From: Microbacteriaceae bacterium
Lineage (GTDB): Bacteria > Actinomycetota > Actinomycetes > Actinomycetales > Microbacteriaceae
DNA length: 64,000 bases
Assembly (NCBI GenBank): GCA_027487865.1
Contig: JAIYCT010000007.1
Span: 186,001-250,000, forward strand
Direction: 5' to 3'
This document shows, piece after piece, positions 36,261 to 45,805 of this stretch. Below the pieces are notes generated by a model. That model was not told where the DNA came from and made no database searches. It was given only the letters and a program-made list of their open reading frames with translations. Each line of letters begins with the position of its first letter. The first letter of the stretch is position 1. Both the position numbers and the translations under genes were made by a program.

Positions 36261-37616
36261 ATGAGCGAAGTTGTTCTTCCAGCACTTGGAGAATCTGTAA
36301 CCGAGGGAACTATCACCCGTTGGCTGAAGAAGGTGGGCGACACCGTTGCCGTTGATGAGCCACTGGTTGAGGTCTCGACCGACAAGGTCGACACCGAGAT
36401 CCCATCACCAGTAGCTGGCGTAGTTCAGCAGATATTGGTCCAAGAGGATGAGACCGTTGCTGTCGGCGCAGTTTTGGCTGTAATCGGCGATGGTGCCGCT
36501 GCGGCCCCTGCGGCGGTAGAGACTCCTGCTCCTGTGGCAGCTGCTCCGGCTCCAGTAGTCGAGGCACCAGTTGTTTCTGAACCTGTTGTCCCTGCCCCGG
36601 TTGCCGCAGTTCCTGCAGCTGCTCCCGTTGTTGCACCTGTGGCAGCACCGGTAGCTCCTGCCATGCCGGCCCCAGTTCCAGCTGTTGCGCCAGCACCAGT
36701 TGCTGCCGAGAGCGAATCAGACCCTAACTACATCACCCCGATTGTGCGCAAGCTTGCCCACGACATGGGTGTTGACCTAGCCGCCGTTCATGGCACAGGC
36801 GTGGGTGGCCGTATCCGCAAGGAAGACATTTTGGACTTTGGTTCAAGCGCTACTCCAAGCACACCTGCAGCCAGCGCGCCTGCGGTTGTCGCATCACCTC
36901 TTCGTGGGACCACCGAGCCAATGTCTCGTCTTCGCAAGGTATTGGCAGAGCGTGCTGTTGCATCGATGAACTCCAGCGCACAGCTAACCACTGTTGTTGA
37001 AGTAGATGTCACCAAGATTGCAAACCTACGCAAGAGTGTCCAGGCGAACTTCGTAGCAAAGACCGGTGTGAAGTTGAACTTCATGCCGTTCTTCTGCCTG
37101 GCAGCAGCGGAAGGTCTTCAGGCTCACCCAAAGATTAACAGCTCGGTCGATGGCGAAAACATTGTTTACCACGGCACCGAGAACGTAGCCTTCGCTGTTG
37201 ATACCGAGCGCGGACTACTAACTCCAGTTATTCGCAACGCGGCTTCTCTCAGCATCGCCCAGACCGCCCAGCAGATTGCGGAGCTTGCAGACCGAACTCG
37301 CAACAACAAGCTGACGCCAGACGAGCTAAGCGGTGGAACGTTCACCCTTACCAACACCGGTTCACGTGGAGCACTCTTTGATACTCCGGTGGTGTTCTTG
37401 CCGCAGAGCGCGATCCTGGGAACAGGTGTCGTCACCAAGCGTCCGGTTGTAGTAACTGACGCAGACGGTAACGAGTCGATTGCTATTCGCTCAATGGTTT
37501 ACCTCGCGCTTAGCTACGATCACCGTCACATCGATGGTGCCGATGCATCTCGCTACCTAACCGACGTCAAGGCTCGCCTTGAAGCTGGTGCATTCGAGGC
37601 AAACCTAGGTATCTAG
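36261..37616 (+). CDS. sucB: Dihydrolipoamide acyltransferase (E2, SucB/AceF-like)
   Basis: This is the E2 core of a 2-oxoacid dehydrogenase complex. In order: one lipoyl domain (1-76) with the modified lysine in EVSTDKVDTE; an Ala/Pro/Val linker of about 70 residues; an E3-binding domain (TPIVRKLAHDMGVDLAAVHGTG to GGRIRKEDIL); a second short linker; and the catalytic domain ending with LSYDHRHIDGADASRYL. There is only one lipoyl domain. Corynebacterium uses a single E2 for both pyruvate and 2-oxoglutarate dehydrogenases, so this enzyme may serve AceE. The operon continues with lipB and lipA, which make its cofactor. Confidence 0.94.
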   Translation: MSEVVLPALGESVTEGTITRWLKKVGDTVAVDEPLVEVSTDKVDTEIPSPVAGVVQQILVQEDETVAVGAVLAVIGDGAAAAPAAVETPAPVAAAPAPVVEAPVVSEPVVPAPVAAVPAAAPVVAPVAAPVAPAMPAPVPAVAPAPVAAESESDPNYITPIVRKLAHDMGVDLAAVHGTGVGGRIRKEDILDFGSSATPSTPAASAPAVVASPLRGTTEPMSRLRKVLAERAVASMNSSAQLTTVVEVDVTKIANLRKSVQANFVAKTGVKLNFMPFFCLAAAEGLQAHPKINSSVDGENIVYHGTENVAFAVDTERGLLTPVIRNAASLSIAQTAQQIAELADRTRNNKLTPDELSGGTFTLTNTGSRGALFDTPVVFLPQSAILGTGVVTKRPVVVTDADGNESIAIRSMVYLALSYDHRHIDGADASRYLTDVKARLEAGAFEANLGI

Positions 37617-37677
37617 TTCGCCATTACCCAGGAAGTGACTAGCTGATTACCTGGTGATAGTTCACAAGGAGTATTGA

Positions 37678-38313
37678 GTGCCTGAGTTCATTGACCTTGC
37701 ATTCGCCCCGAACTACATCAGCTATGACGATGCTTACCAAAAACAACTTGAGATTCATGCGCAGGTTGTGGCCGGAACAATCCCCAACACCGTCTTGCTG
37801 CTCGAGCACAGCTCGGTATACACAGCCGGCAAGCGCACCGAGGCGGAGGAACTGCCCCTAGACGGCAGTGATTTCGTTGAGACCAACCGCGGTGGGAAAA
37901 TCACCTGGCACGGACCGGGTCAGTTGGTCGGCTACGCAATCATGCGACTCCCCCAGCCAATTGACGTAGTCAATTTCGTGCGCTGGATGGAGCAGGTACT
38001 AATCGATGTATTAGCCCGGCTTGGCGTAAAGGGCGAGCGCGTTGAAGGTCGAACCGGAGTTTGGTTTGAAACAGAAGACGGCTTTGAGAAAGTCGCCGCA
38101 ATCGGAATCAGGGTTTCTGAGAAGGTTACGATGCACGGCTTCGCTCTGAACTGCAATAATTCTCTAGAGCCATACGAACACATAATTGCCTGTGGCATCT
38201 CTGATGCTAAGACGACAACCTTGAGCAGGATTCTCGGGAGAGATGTCAGCGTCACAGAAGCAGCTAACCTTGTAAAAGAACTAATGGGAGAGGTACCAAG
38301 TGCCAGAATCTAA
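37678..38313 (+). CDS. lipB: Lipoyl(octanoyl) transferase
   Basis: LipB transfers octanoate from acyl carrier protein to the lipoyl domains of E2. The 211-residue protein has the [21 protein letters not shown] signature. It keeps the catalytic lysine in [10 protein letters not shown] with TMHGFALN, and the acyl-thioester cysteine in HIIACGISD. It starts at GTG with AAGGAG upstream. It overlaps lipA by 14 bases. Confidence 0.96.
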   Translation: MPEFIDLAFAPNYISYDDAYQKQLEIHAQVVAGTIPNTVLLLEHSSVYTAGKRTEAEELPLDGSDFVETNRGGKITWHGPGQLVGYAIMRLPQPIDVVNFVRWMEQVLIDVLARLGVKGERVEGRTGVWFETEDGFEKVAAIGIRVSEKVTMHGFALNCNNSLEPYEHIIACGISDAKTTTLSRILGRDVSVTEAANLVKELMGEVPSARI

Positions 38314-39292
38314 GCCTGGGCGCAAACTACTCCGCCTTGAGGTTCGCAACAGCGAGACCCCAATCGAGCGCAAGCCATCGTGGATCAAGATCACCGCCAA
38401 GATGGGGCCTGAGTATCAGCAGCTGCACTCACTGGTTAAAGACCAAGGACTTCACACAGTTTGCCAAGAAGCAGGTTGCCCAAACATCTTCGAATGCTGG
38501 GAAGACCGCGAGGCGACCTTCCTAATTGGTGGCTCGCAGTGCACCAGAAGATGCGACTTTTGCCAGATTGACACCGGTAAGCCGGCCGACTTTGACGCTG
38601 ATGAGCCAAGACGTGTCGGTGAATCAGTAAAAACCATGAACCTGCGCTACGCGACCGTTACTGGTGTGGCACGAGATGACCTTGAAGATGAAGGTGCATG
38701 GCTATACGCCGAGACCATCCGTCAGATTCACCAGCAGTCCCCCGGCACCGGTGTGGAGATTCTGATTCCTGACTTCAGCGGTAAGCCAGAACTTTTGCAA
38801 TTGGTCTTCGACGCTAAACCAGAGGTGTTTGCCCACAATGTCGAAACTGTGCCAAGGATTTTCAAGCGCATCAGACCTGCCTTTAACTATGAGCGCTCTC
38901 TAGACGTAATTACCCAGGGCAGAAAAGCTGGGATGGTAACAAAGTCCAATTTGATTCTTGGTATGGGCGAGGAGCGCTCCGAGATTACTCAGGCGCTTCA
39001 GGATCTGCACGACGCGGGAACCGACATCATCACAATCACTCAATATCTGAGACCGACTCCACGCCACCACCCTGTTGAGCGCTGGGTCAAGCCGGAGGAA
39101 TTTATCGAGATGGCCAAGGAAGCCGAGGAGATGGGCTTTTTGGGAGTGCTCTCCGGTCCATTGGTTCGTTCCAGCTACCGAGCCGGTCGACTATGGGCAA
39201 CGAGTATGTTGGCAAAGGGTCGTCCAATCCCTGAACACCTACAACACTTGGCCGACAAGCTCGAGTTCGCGCAAGCCAGCGCGATTGCCTGA
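38300..39292 (+). CDS. lipA: Lipoyl synthase
   Basis: LipA is a radical-SAM enzyme that inserts two sulfurs into protein-bound octanoate. Both cluster motifs are present: the auxiliary-cluster [14 protein letters not shown] and the SAM-cluster [40 protein letters not shown] and the C-terminal [12 protein letters not shown] (auxiliary-cluster serine) are also typical. The 330-residue length is normal. A GTG start inside the end of lipB is preceded by GGGAGAGG. Confidence 0.97.
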   Translation: MPESKPGRKLLRLEVRNSETPIERKPSWIKITAKMGPEYQQLHSLVKDQGLHTVCQEAGCPNIFECWEDREATFLIGGSQCTRRCDFCQIDTGKPADFDADEPRRVGESVKTMNLRYATVTGVARDDLEDEGAWLYAETIRQIHQQSPGTGVEILIPDFSGKPELLQLVFDAKPEVFAHNVETVPRIFKRIRPAFNYERSLDVITQGRKAGMVTKSNLILGMGEERSEITQALQDLHDAGTDIITITQYLRPTPRHHPVERWVKPEEFIEMAKEAEEMGFLGVLSGPLVRSSYRAGRLWATSMLAKGRPIPEHLQHLADKLEFAQASAIA

Positions 39293-39305
39293 GTAAACTA
39301 CTAAC

Positions 39306-40001
39306 GTGGCTAAGAATCCAAAATCCCCTGGCAGAATGCGCCAGTTACTGCGTGTCTACAAGATCACAGCAAAGAATGACCCGACCGCGCTCTGGCTTGC
39401 CATTTTGGGCTTCCTTTTGGTGTTCGGTGCAAGCTTCCTCATCGGATTCTTGGTCAATGGTTTAGGAACTCTCGGTTTCTGGCTCTGGATCGCAACTGGT
39501 TTGCTCTCTGCCTTTTTGACCTTCATGATCGTGATGTCTAGACGTGCCGAACGCAATGCCTACATTCAGATTGAAGGTCAGGCTGGAGCAGTTGGAGCTG
39601 TGCTTGACTCTCAGATTCGCAGATCTTGGAGAGCCTCTCCAATGCCTATCGCCGTAAACCCAAAGAGTCGTGATGCGGTCTACCGCATGATCGGACCGGC
39701 CGGTGTTGTACTAATTGGCGAAGGACCTTCCGCACGAGTCCAGCAGATGCTTGAAGACGAGTCCCGCCGAATTGCTCGCAGCGCGCCTGGGGTTAAGATT
39801 CACAAGGTTCGTGTCGCAATCGATGGCGGAGTGCGACTATATGAGCTACTGAAAACCGTGTACAAACTAAAGAAATCTCTCACCCGATCAGAGGTTAGCG
39901 CCGTGGCTAATCGTCTGGACTCGCTTGCAAACTCGACGGCATTACCTATCCCCAAGGGGATTGACCCGATGAGGGCAAGGCCGCCTAAGCGCAAGGCTTA
40001 A
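39306..40001 (+). CDS. DUF4191 family membrane protein
   Basis: The 231-residue product matches actinobacterial DUF4191. A basic N-terminus (RMRQLLRVYKITAKNDP) is followed by two membrane helices (about residues 28-50 and 55-78) and a cytoplasmic domain with DSQIRRSWRASPMPIAVNPKSRDAVYR. It ends in the basic RARPPKRKA. The function is unknown. It lies 13 bases after lipA, the usual lipB-lipA-DUF4191-glnA order in this phylum. Its stop codon lies within the first half-site of the putative glnA operator. Confidence 0.92.
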   Translation: MAKNPKSPGRMRQLLRVYKITAKNDPTALWLAILGFLLVFGASFLIGFLVNGLGTLGFWLWIATGLLSAFLTFMIVMSRRAERNAYIQIEGQAGAVGAVLDSQIRRSWRASPMPIAVNPKSRDAVYRMIGPAGVVLIGEGPSARVQQMLEDESRRIARSAPGVKIHKVRVAIDGGVRLYELLKTVYKLKKSLTRSEVSAVANRLDSLANSTALPIPKGIDPMRARPPKRKA

Positions 40002-40027
40002 CATTCCCGAAACATTTGGGATGTAAC
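39998..40027 (+). promoter_or_regulatory. Candidate GlnR-type half-operator upstream of glnA
   Basis: TTAAC (39998-40002), six bases, then GAAAC (40009-40013) matches the gTnAC-N6-GaAAC GlnR half-site. A further GTAAC lies at 40023-40027, but with a 9-base spacer and no second GAAAC. The six-base spacer ends in CCC, as in the amt site. Confidence 0.5.
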
Positions 40028-40034
40028 TTATCTT

Positions 40035-40050
40035 CATTCCGACCGGAATG
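40035..40050. promoter_or_regulatory. 16-base palindrome CATTCCG-AC-CGGAATG before glnA
   Basis: A perfect 7-base inverted repeat with a 2-base spacer sits 28 bases before the glnA ATG. It could be an operator or a short RNA hairpin in the leader. No known regulator is assigned. Confidence 0.45.
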
Positions 40051-40077
40051 TCGCACTACCTATGAGAGGGAACAGCC

Positions 40078-41502
40078 ATGTTCAAAACTGCCTCTGAGGT
40101 GCTCGCATACATCAAGGAAAACGACGTTAAGTTCCTAGATGTTCGCTTCACCGACCTACCAGGCGTTCAGCAGCACTTCAACTTGCCAGTGTCTCAGATC
40201 AACGAAGAATTCTTTGCCAATGGGCAGCTCTTCGATGCATCCTCGATTCGCGGTTTTGCTTCAATCCACGAGTCAGACATGCAGTTGATTCCAGATGTGA
40301 CCACCGCATACATCGACCCATTTCGCATCGAGAAGACCTTGATCATCTCGTTCGACATTTACAACCCACGCAACGGTGAGCTTTACCACCGCGACCCTAG
40401 ACAGGTTGCACACAAGGCAGAGCGCTACCTAGCCTCCACGGGCATCGCGGACACCGCGTTCTTCGCACCAGAAGCAGAATTCTTCATCTTCGATGAGGTT
40501 CGCTACGAGTACAAGGCCAACACCTCATTCCACATCGTGGACTCGGTCGAGGGTGCTTGGAACTCAGCCCGCCACGAAGAGGGTGGAAACCTTGGAAACA
40601 AGACTCCATTCAAGGGCGGTTACTTCCCGGTTTCCCCAGTTGACCACCTTGCTGACATTCGCGACACCATCGTGTTGGAGTTGGAGGCGGCAGGTCTTGA
40701 CGTTGAGCGCAGCCACCACGAGGTTGGCACCGCGGGTCAGTGCGAGATCAACTACCGCTTCGACACCCTGGTGAAGTCTGCAGATGACGTATTGAAGTTC
40801 AAGTACATCGTGAAGAACGTAGCTCACCAGTACGGCAAGACCGCAACGTTTATGCCTAAGCCACTATTTGGTGACAACGGTTCCGGTATGCACGTTCACC
40901 AATCGCTTTGGAAAGACGGCAAGCCGCTGTTCTACGATGAGTCCGGCTACGGCGGTCTATCTGACCTTGCCCGCTGGTACATCGGTGGATTGCTAAAGCA
41001 CGCGCCAAGCTTGCTTGCATTCACCAACCCAACCGTGAACTCTTACCACCGTCTAGTTCCAGGCTTTGAAGCTCCAGTGAACTTGGTTTACTCGGCAGGT
41101 AACCGCTCGGCTGCTATCCGCATCCCGATGACCGGTTCGAACCCGAAGGCCAAGCGCATTGAGTTCCGCGCTCCTGATGCTTCTGGAAACCCATACCTAG
41201 CCTTCGCAGCAATGCTGATGGCTGGTCTTGACGGAATCAAAAACCGCACCGAGCCACACGCACCGGTTGACAAGGACCTTTACGAGTTGCCACCAGAGGA
41301 AGCGAAGTCCATCCCTCAGGTTCCTGGCTCCCTCGAAGGAGTTCTGGATGCCTTGGAGCAGGACAACGAGTACCTCAAGCAGGGCAACGTCTTCACCGAC
41401 GACCTAATTGAGACCTGGATCGACTACAAGCGTGAGAAGGAAATAAAGCCACTGGCTCTGCGCCCTCACCCTTACGAGTTCGAGCTTTACTACGGCGTCT
41501 AG
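40078..41502 (+). CDS. glnA: Glutamine synthetase type I
   Basis: GlnA makes glutamine from glutamate, ammonia and ATP, as a dodecamer. The 474-residue GSI-beta-type protein has the N-terminal [14 protein letters not shown], the catalytic [21 protein letters not shown], and [10 protein letters not shown]. The adenylylation tyrosine is in DLYELPPEE. The adenylyltransferase GlnE is encoded just downstream on the opposite strand. GAGAGGG precedes the ATG. The gene ends at a rho-independent terminator. Nitrogen control is suggested by the upstream GlnR-like motif. Confidence 0.98.
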   Translation: MFKTASEVLAYIKENDVKFLDVRFTDLPGVQQHFNLPVSQINEEFFANGQLFDASSIRGFASIHESDMQLIPDVTTAYIDPFRIEKTLIISFDIYNPRNGELYHRDPRQVAHKAERYLASTGIADTAFFAPEAEFFIFDEVRYEYKANTSFHIVDSVEGAWNSARHEEGGNLGNKTPFKGGYFPVSPVDHLADIRDTIVLELEAAGLDVERSHHEVGTAGQCEINYRFDTLVKSADDVLKFKYIVKNVAHQYGKTATFMPKPLFGDNGSGMHVHQSLWKDGKPLFYDESGYGGLSDLARWYIGGLLKHAPSLLAFTNPTVNSYHRLVPGFEAPVNLVYSAGNRSAAIRIPMTGSNPKAKRIEFRAPDASGNPYLAFAAMLMAGLDGIKNRTEPHAPVDKDLYELPPEEAKSIPQVPGSLEGVLDALEQDNEYLKQGNVFTDDLIETWIDYKREKEIKPLALRPHPYEFELYYGV

Positions 41503-41518
41503 TAAGTCAAACTGATTA

Positions 41519-41551
41519 CGGGCGGGCCCTCGGGTCCGCCTGTTTTCGTTT
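41519..41551 (+). terminator. Rho-independent terminator of glnA
   Basis: The arms GGCGGGCC (41521-41528) and GGTCCGCC (41533-41540) pair with one G-U wobble around the loop CTCG, followed by TGTTTTCGTTT. It lies 18 bases after the glnA stop and just before the 3' end of glnE on the other strand. Confidence 0.88.
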
Positions 41552-44435
41552 AAGCGAAGTGCTTTTCGAAAGCAGTTCTAGCCTTGCGCGTAATTGAAAG
41601 GTAGTTCTCTTCAAGCAGTTGAGAATCCCCCGGCTGGTATTCGAGAATTCTTGCCATGGCATCGAGCTGGCGAAGATCGTTAGGCAACTGGTCAGTCCTT
41701 TTATCGCTTGCCAAAACTTCAGCACTGCGACATCTTGAAGCAATCAGCCAACCTGCGGATAAGCGCTGAATGTCCTCGGCAGGGATCAAGCCCTGGACTC
41801 GGAGTGCCTCTAAAGCTTCGGAGGTTGAAGTCGTCTGCAAAGCTGCAAACTTATCGGCGTGCTGCAGTTGCCAAATCTGCACCAACCACTCGACATCGGA
41901 GATGGAACCCCTGCCAAGTTTCAAATGTCTAGCCGGGTCTGCCCCCTGCGGCAGCCTTTCGGTCTCGACGCGGGCCTTGATTCGTCGAATCTCAATCAGG
42001 TTGGCCTTGGAGATGTCCTTGGGGTAGCGGTAGGGGTTTATCAGAGTCGTGAACTCCTCCTGGAGTTCTGTCGAGCCAAATAGAACTCTTGCTCGCAAGA
42101 GCGCTTGGAACTCCCAAGCGTCAGCCCAGCGCTCGTAATAGCCGGCATAGCCCGCTATAGAACGAACTCTTGGGCCGTTTTTACCCTCGGGCCTTAGGTC
42201 TAAATCAAGTTCAAATTCCAGCAGCAAATCCTTAGATAGCGAAAGTAGCAGCGAAGACACTTTCTCTGCTTCCGCTTGGGCCGTTAGCCGGTCGGATTTA
42301 TACACCAGCATGCCGTCAGCATCTGATCCGAACCCGAGTTCCATACCACCCCAGCGGCCCATGGCGACCACTCCGAAGTCAATATCTGAGCCAGCAGCTT
42401 GCTTGGCAAGTTCCACCATTGAAATAACGTAGGCGTCAGTAATGGCGGTTAGTCCTTCGGAAATCTGAGTCATCGTTGTCGCTCCCAAGACTGCAGAACT
42501 CGCAATACGAAGAATCTCGCGCCGTCTCACCTGCCTCAGAGCCTCAGCACACAGCTCAGTGTCAATCGAGCGCTCAATAATCGCCGACATCTCATCGACA
42601 ATGACTCCCCTCTCGAGCGGCATGAGGGAATCTTCATCGCTGAACCAGACTGACGAATCTGGAATGTGCTCGAGCAGTCGTGCGATGAATGCCGAGGATG
42701 AGAGCACTCGCATCAAGCGCTCGGCAGCCCCCGAGGAGTCGCGCAGCATTCTTAGGAACCAGTGGGTCTCGCCTAGGGTCTCACTCAATCTTCTGAATGA
42801 GATAAGAGCTCGGTCAGGGTCTATGCCCTCGGCCATCCATCGCAATAAGACCGGAAGGAGGGTCCGCTGGATTACCGCTCTGCGGGATACACCGGAGGTG
42901 AGTGCGGCGATATGAGAAACAGCGCCCTTAGCATCGCTAAAACCTAGAGCGCTAAGGCGAACAAGAACCTCCTCATCAGTTAGCTGGACATCATTCGGGC
43001 TCAGGCTAGCCATAGCAGTCAACAGCGGCCGGTAGAAGACACTGTCATGCAGCGCAGCAACTTCGCCACGAACCCTGCTCCAGAGTTCCTCAAGGCTTGC
43101 CGTGGTGAGTCCCATGCCCCTTGCGATTCGCCGGAGTTCTGAATCATCGACTGGGATTAGGTGGTCTCGCCGGAGTTTAGAGAGCTGGACTCGGTGTTCG
43201 ATGGCTCTAAGTGTTTGGTAGTGACTGGTGAAAACCCCGGCATCGTCTCTGCCGATCAATCCCGCTTCACTTAGTGCTCTGACAGCTGACAAGGTGTCCG
43301 GAACTCGAATTGATTCGTCTGTGACGCCGTGAACTAGCTGCAGTAACTGAGCTGTGAATTCGACATCTCTAAGCCCACCCCGACCGAGCTTTATCTCGCG
43401 ATCCTTTTCACCAGCCGGAATCAAATCGAGGACTCGCTTGCGCATGTTGCGAGCATTTTCAACGATTCCAGCGCGATTAGTGCGCTCCCATACCAGGGGT
43501 CTAATTACCTGCTCGTATTGCCTTCCTAAGGTTTCGCTTCCAGCCACGAAACGAGCCTTGAGCAGTGCCTGGAACTCCCAGTCCTCGGCCCACTTTTGGT
43601 AGTAGCTCAGGTGAGCTTCGAGTCGACGCACCAAAGCTCCAGACTTTCCCTCAGGCCTTAGGTTTGGGTCCACTTCCCATAATCCAGGTTCAAAGCTTGG
43701 TTCCGAGATGATTCGAGCAAGCTTTGTGGCCAAGCGCGTGCCAATCTCGATGACATTACCGCCCTCTCCAGCAACCACGTAAATCACATCGACATCCGAG
43801 ACATAGTTGAGCTCTCTTGCACCACACTTACCCATTGCGATGACGGCTAACTCGGTAGCTTGAATCTCTTCTACCGAATAGCGAGCCTCTTCAACTGTTT
43901 CGCGGCGCGCAATCTTCAACGCTGCCTCCAGAGCTCCCGCAGCTAAGTCGCTCAGCGCCGCAGTTACTGCTTGGATCGGAGCCTTGTAGTCCGAGTGACC
44001 AAGGTCAAAATCTGTGATTCTCACAAGCTGGGTCAAATAGGAGATCTTCAAAGCATCTTGAGCTGAGTCGTCGAGCTTAAGAAGCTGCTCAGGGGTAGGT
44101 ATGCGAGCTGGGGATGCAAAAAGTGACAGCAACTGGGGGTGCCGAAGGAGAAAGTCAGACAGTCCATTGCTAGCGGCTACCACCCTGCAAAGACGTTCTG
44201 CCTGGTCGTGCTTTGCCAAAATCTTAGATAAAACTTTTGGTTCTATTTCTGCCAGCCGAATTAGCGAATCTAAGGCACGATCCGGAGAAGAGCTAGCCGA
44301 GATTGCAGCAAGCGCTGCGTGGCCTCGATCTCCAACCAGTCTTACCAGCTGCTCAAGTTTCGGCACGGTTTCACTCAGCGCTTCAAAGCCCAGACGAGCT
44401 AACTCGCTAAGCGATGAGCTTCTGGAATCCACCAT
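41550..44435 (-). CDS. glnE: Glutamine synthetase adenylyltransferase/adenylyl-removing enzyme
   Basis: GlnE attaches AMP to, or removes it from, the GlnA tyrosine. The 961-residue protein has two nucleotidyltransferase domains. The N-terminal one has GKCGARELNYVSDVDVIYV and GRGGLRDVEFTAQLLQL. The C-terminal one has GRWGGMELGFGSDADGMLVY and LGRGSISDVEWLVQ. The G-S-D-x-D metal residues are intact in the second domain. It begins immediately after glnA2 and is co-directional with it, a common actinobacterial pairing flanking glnA. Confidence 0.96.
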   Translation of the reverse strand: MVDSRSSSLSELARLGFEALSETVPKLEQLVRLVGDRGHAALAAISASSSPDRALDSLIRLAEIEPKVLSKILAKHDQAERLCRVVAASNGLSDFLLRHPQLLSLFASPARIPTPEQLLKLDDSAQDALKISYLTQLVRITDFDLGHSDYKAPIQAVTAALSDLAAGALEAALKIARRETVEEARYSVEEIQATELAVIAMGKCGARELNYVSDVDVIYVVAGEGGNVIEIGTRLATKLARIISEPSFEPGLWEVDPNLRPEGKSGALVRRLEAHLSYYQKWAEDWEFQALLKARFVAGSETLGRQYEQVIRPLVWERTNRAGIVENARNMRKRVLDLIPAGEKDREIKLGRGGLRDVEFTAQLLQLVHGVTDESIRVPDTLSAVRALSEAGLIGRDDAGVFTSHYQTLRAIEHRVQLSKLRRDHLIPVDDSELRRIARGMGLTTASLEELWSRVRGEVAALHDSVFYRPLLTAMASLSPNDVQLTDEEVLVRLSALGFSDAKGAVSHIAALTSGVSRRAVIQRTLLPVLLRWMAEGIDPDRALISFRRLSETLGETHWFLRMLRDSSGAAERLMRVLSSSAFIARLLEHIPDSSVWFSDEDSLMPLERGVIVDEMSAIIERSIDTELCAEALRQVRRREILRIASSAVLGATTMTQISEGLTAITDAYVISMVELAKQAAGSDIDFGVVAMGRWGGMELGFGSDADGMLVYKSDRLTAQAEAEKVSSLLLSLSKDLLLEFELDLDLRPEGKNGPRVRSIAGYAGYYERWADAWEFQALLRARVLFGSTELQEEFTTLINPYRYPKDISKANLIEIRRIKARVETERLPQGADPARHLKLGRGSISDVEWLVQIWQLQHADKFAALQTTSTSEALEALRVQGLIPAEDIQRLSAGWLIASRCRSAEVLASDKRTDQLPNDLRQLDAMARILEYQPGDSQLLEENYLSITRKARTAFEKHFA

Positions 44436-45776
44436 CTAAAGCGTGCGGAGGTTTTGCTCAAGTTCGAATAGCGTCACCTGAGAGCGGTACTGCGCCCATT
44501 CGTTTCGCTTGTTGGCAAGCACGTAGCTGAAAACCGATTCGCCCAAGACCTCTGCAGCGAGCTCAGATGACTCCAACTTTCTAATTGCGTGATCAAGTGA
44601 TTGTGGCAACGCTTCAATTCCCATGGCGCGGCGTTCCATGTCACTGAGCGACCAGACATCATCCTCAGTCTCAGCAGCCAGCTCATAGCCCTCCTCGATG
44701 CCCTTCAATCCCGCTGAAAGTAGCAGTGCGTAGGCAAGGTATGGGTTAGCGGCGGAATCCATTGCGCGATACTCGATGCGCGTGCTCTGACTCTTCTCAG
44801 GTTTGTGAAGTGGCACGCGAATCAGAGCGGAACGGTTGTTGTGACCCCAGCTGACATAGCTAGGAGCCTCTCCCCCGCCCCACAGGCGCTTGTAGCTGTT
44901 CACGTACTGGTTGGTGACCAAAGTCAATTCCGGAGCGTGACGAAGGATGCCAGCGATGAACTGACGTGCAACGTTGCTCAGGTGATACTTGGCAGCCGGG
45001 TCGAAAAACGCGTTGCGATCACCCTCGAACAGCGAGAAGTGAGTGTGCATGCCGGAACCCGGGTGGTTAGTGAATGGCTTTGGCATAAATGTTGCGTAGA
45101 CCCCTTGCTCGATAGCAACCTCTTTCACAACCGTTCTAAAGGTCATGATGTTGTCTGCCATCGAAAGCGCATCGGCATAACGAAGATCAATTTCGTTCTG
45201 TCCGGGACCACCCTCGTGGTGGCTGAATTCGACTGAGATTCCCAACTGCTCGAGCATCGTCACGGCGCGACGACGGAAGTCGTGGGCGGTGCCACCTGGA
45301 ACATTGTCAAAGTAGCCTGCGGTGTCAACTGGAACTGGTTGACCGTTCTCGCCAAGCTCTGGGCTCTTCAGCAGGTAAAACTCAATCTCAGGGTGGACGT
45401 AGAAGCTAAAGCCCATTTTTGCGGCCTTGTCCAAAGCGCGGCGCAATACGTTTCTTGGGTCCGCCGCTGCGGGCTTGCCGTCTGGGGTTGCGACATCACA
45501 AAACATGCGAGCTGCTGGATCTACGGTTCCGCGCCAAGGCAGGATCTGGAAGGTTGATGGGTCTGGCATAGCCAACATGTCAGCTTCGCTTGTTCTGGCT
45601 AGTCCCTCGATGGCTGAACCATCGAAACCGATGCCCTCGGCGAAGGCTCCCTCGATCTCTGCAGGTGCCACGGCGACCGACTTTAGGGTGCCGGCGACGT
45701 CGGTAAACCATAGTCGGATGAACTTCACGCCACGCTCTTCAATGGTGCGAAGTACGAACTCTTGCTGCTTGTCCAT
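44436..45776 (-). CDS. glnA2: Glutamine synthetase GlnA2
   Basis: This 446-residue second glutamine synthetase opens with VKFIRLWFTDVAGTLKSVAV and has GFDGSAIEGLAR, EIEFYLLK, FMPKPFTNHPGSGMHTHFSLF and NRSALIRVP. It lacks the YELPPEE adenylylation segment found in GlnA; the equivalent region reads DDVWSLSDMERRAMG. It is therefore unlikely to be a GlnE target. In Mycobacterium and Streptomyces GlnA2 is a secondary enzyme, and in Streptomyces GlnA2 has been linked to polyamine use. The gene is divergent from nadE with 29 bases between starts. Confidence 0.94.
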   Translation of the reverse strand: MDKQQEFVLRTIEERGVKFIRLWFTDVAGTLKSVAVAPAEIEGAFAEGIGFDGSAIEGLARTSEADMLAMPDPSTFQILPWRGTVDPAARMFCDVATPDGKPAAADPRNVLRRALDKAAKMGFSFYVHPEIEFYLLKSPELGENGQPVPVDTAGYFDNVPGGTAHDFRRRAVTMLEQLGISVEFSHHEGGPGQNEIDLRYADALSMADNIMTFRTVVKEVAIEQGVYATFMPKPFTNHPGSGMHTHFSLFEGDRNAFFDPAAKYHLSNVARQFIAGILRHAPELTLVTNQYVNSYKRLWGGGEAPSYVSWGHNNRSALIRVPLHKPEKSQSTRIEYRAMDSAANPYLAYALLLSAGLKGIEEGYELAAETEDDVWSLSDMERRAMGIEALPQSLDHAIRKLESSELAAEVLGESVFSYVLANKRNEWAQYRSQVTLFELEQNLRTL

Positions 45777-45805
45777 TAGACCTCCTGCTACTAGCTAATA
45801 GGCTA

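Noticed and set aside
36313-36696. Open frames rich in Gly/Ala/Thr or Gln/Pro opposite the E2 gene
   Set aside because: They are shadows of the Ala/Pro-rich linker of the lipoyl protein.
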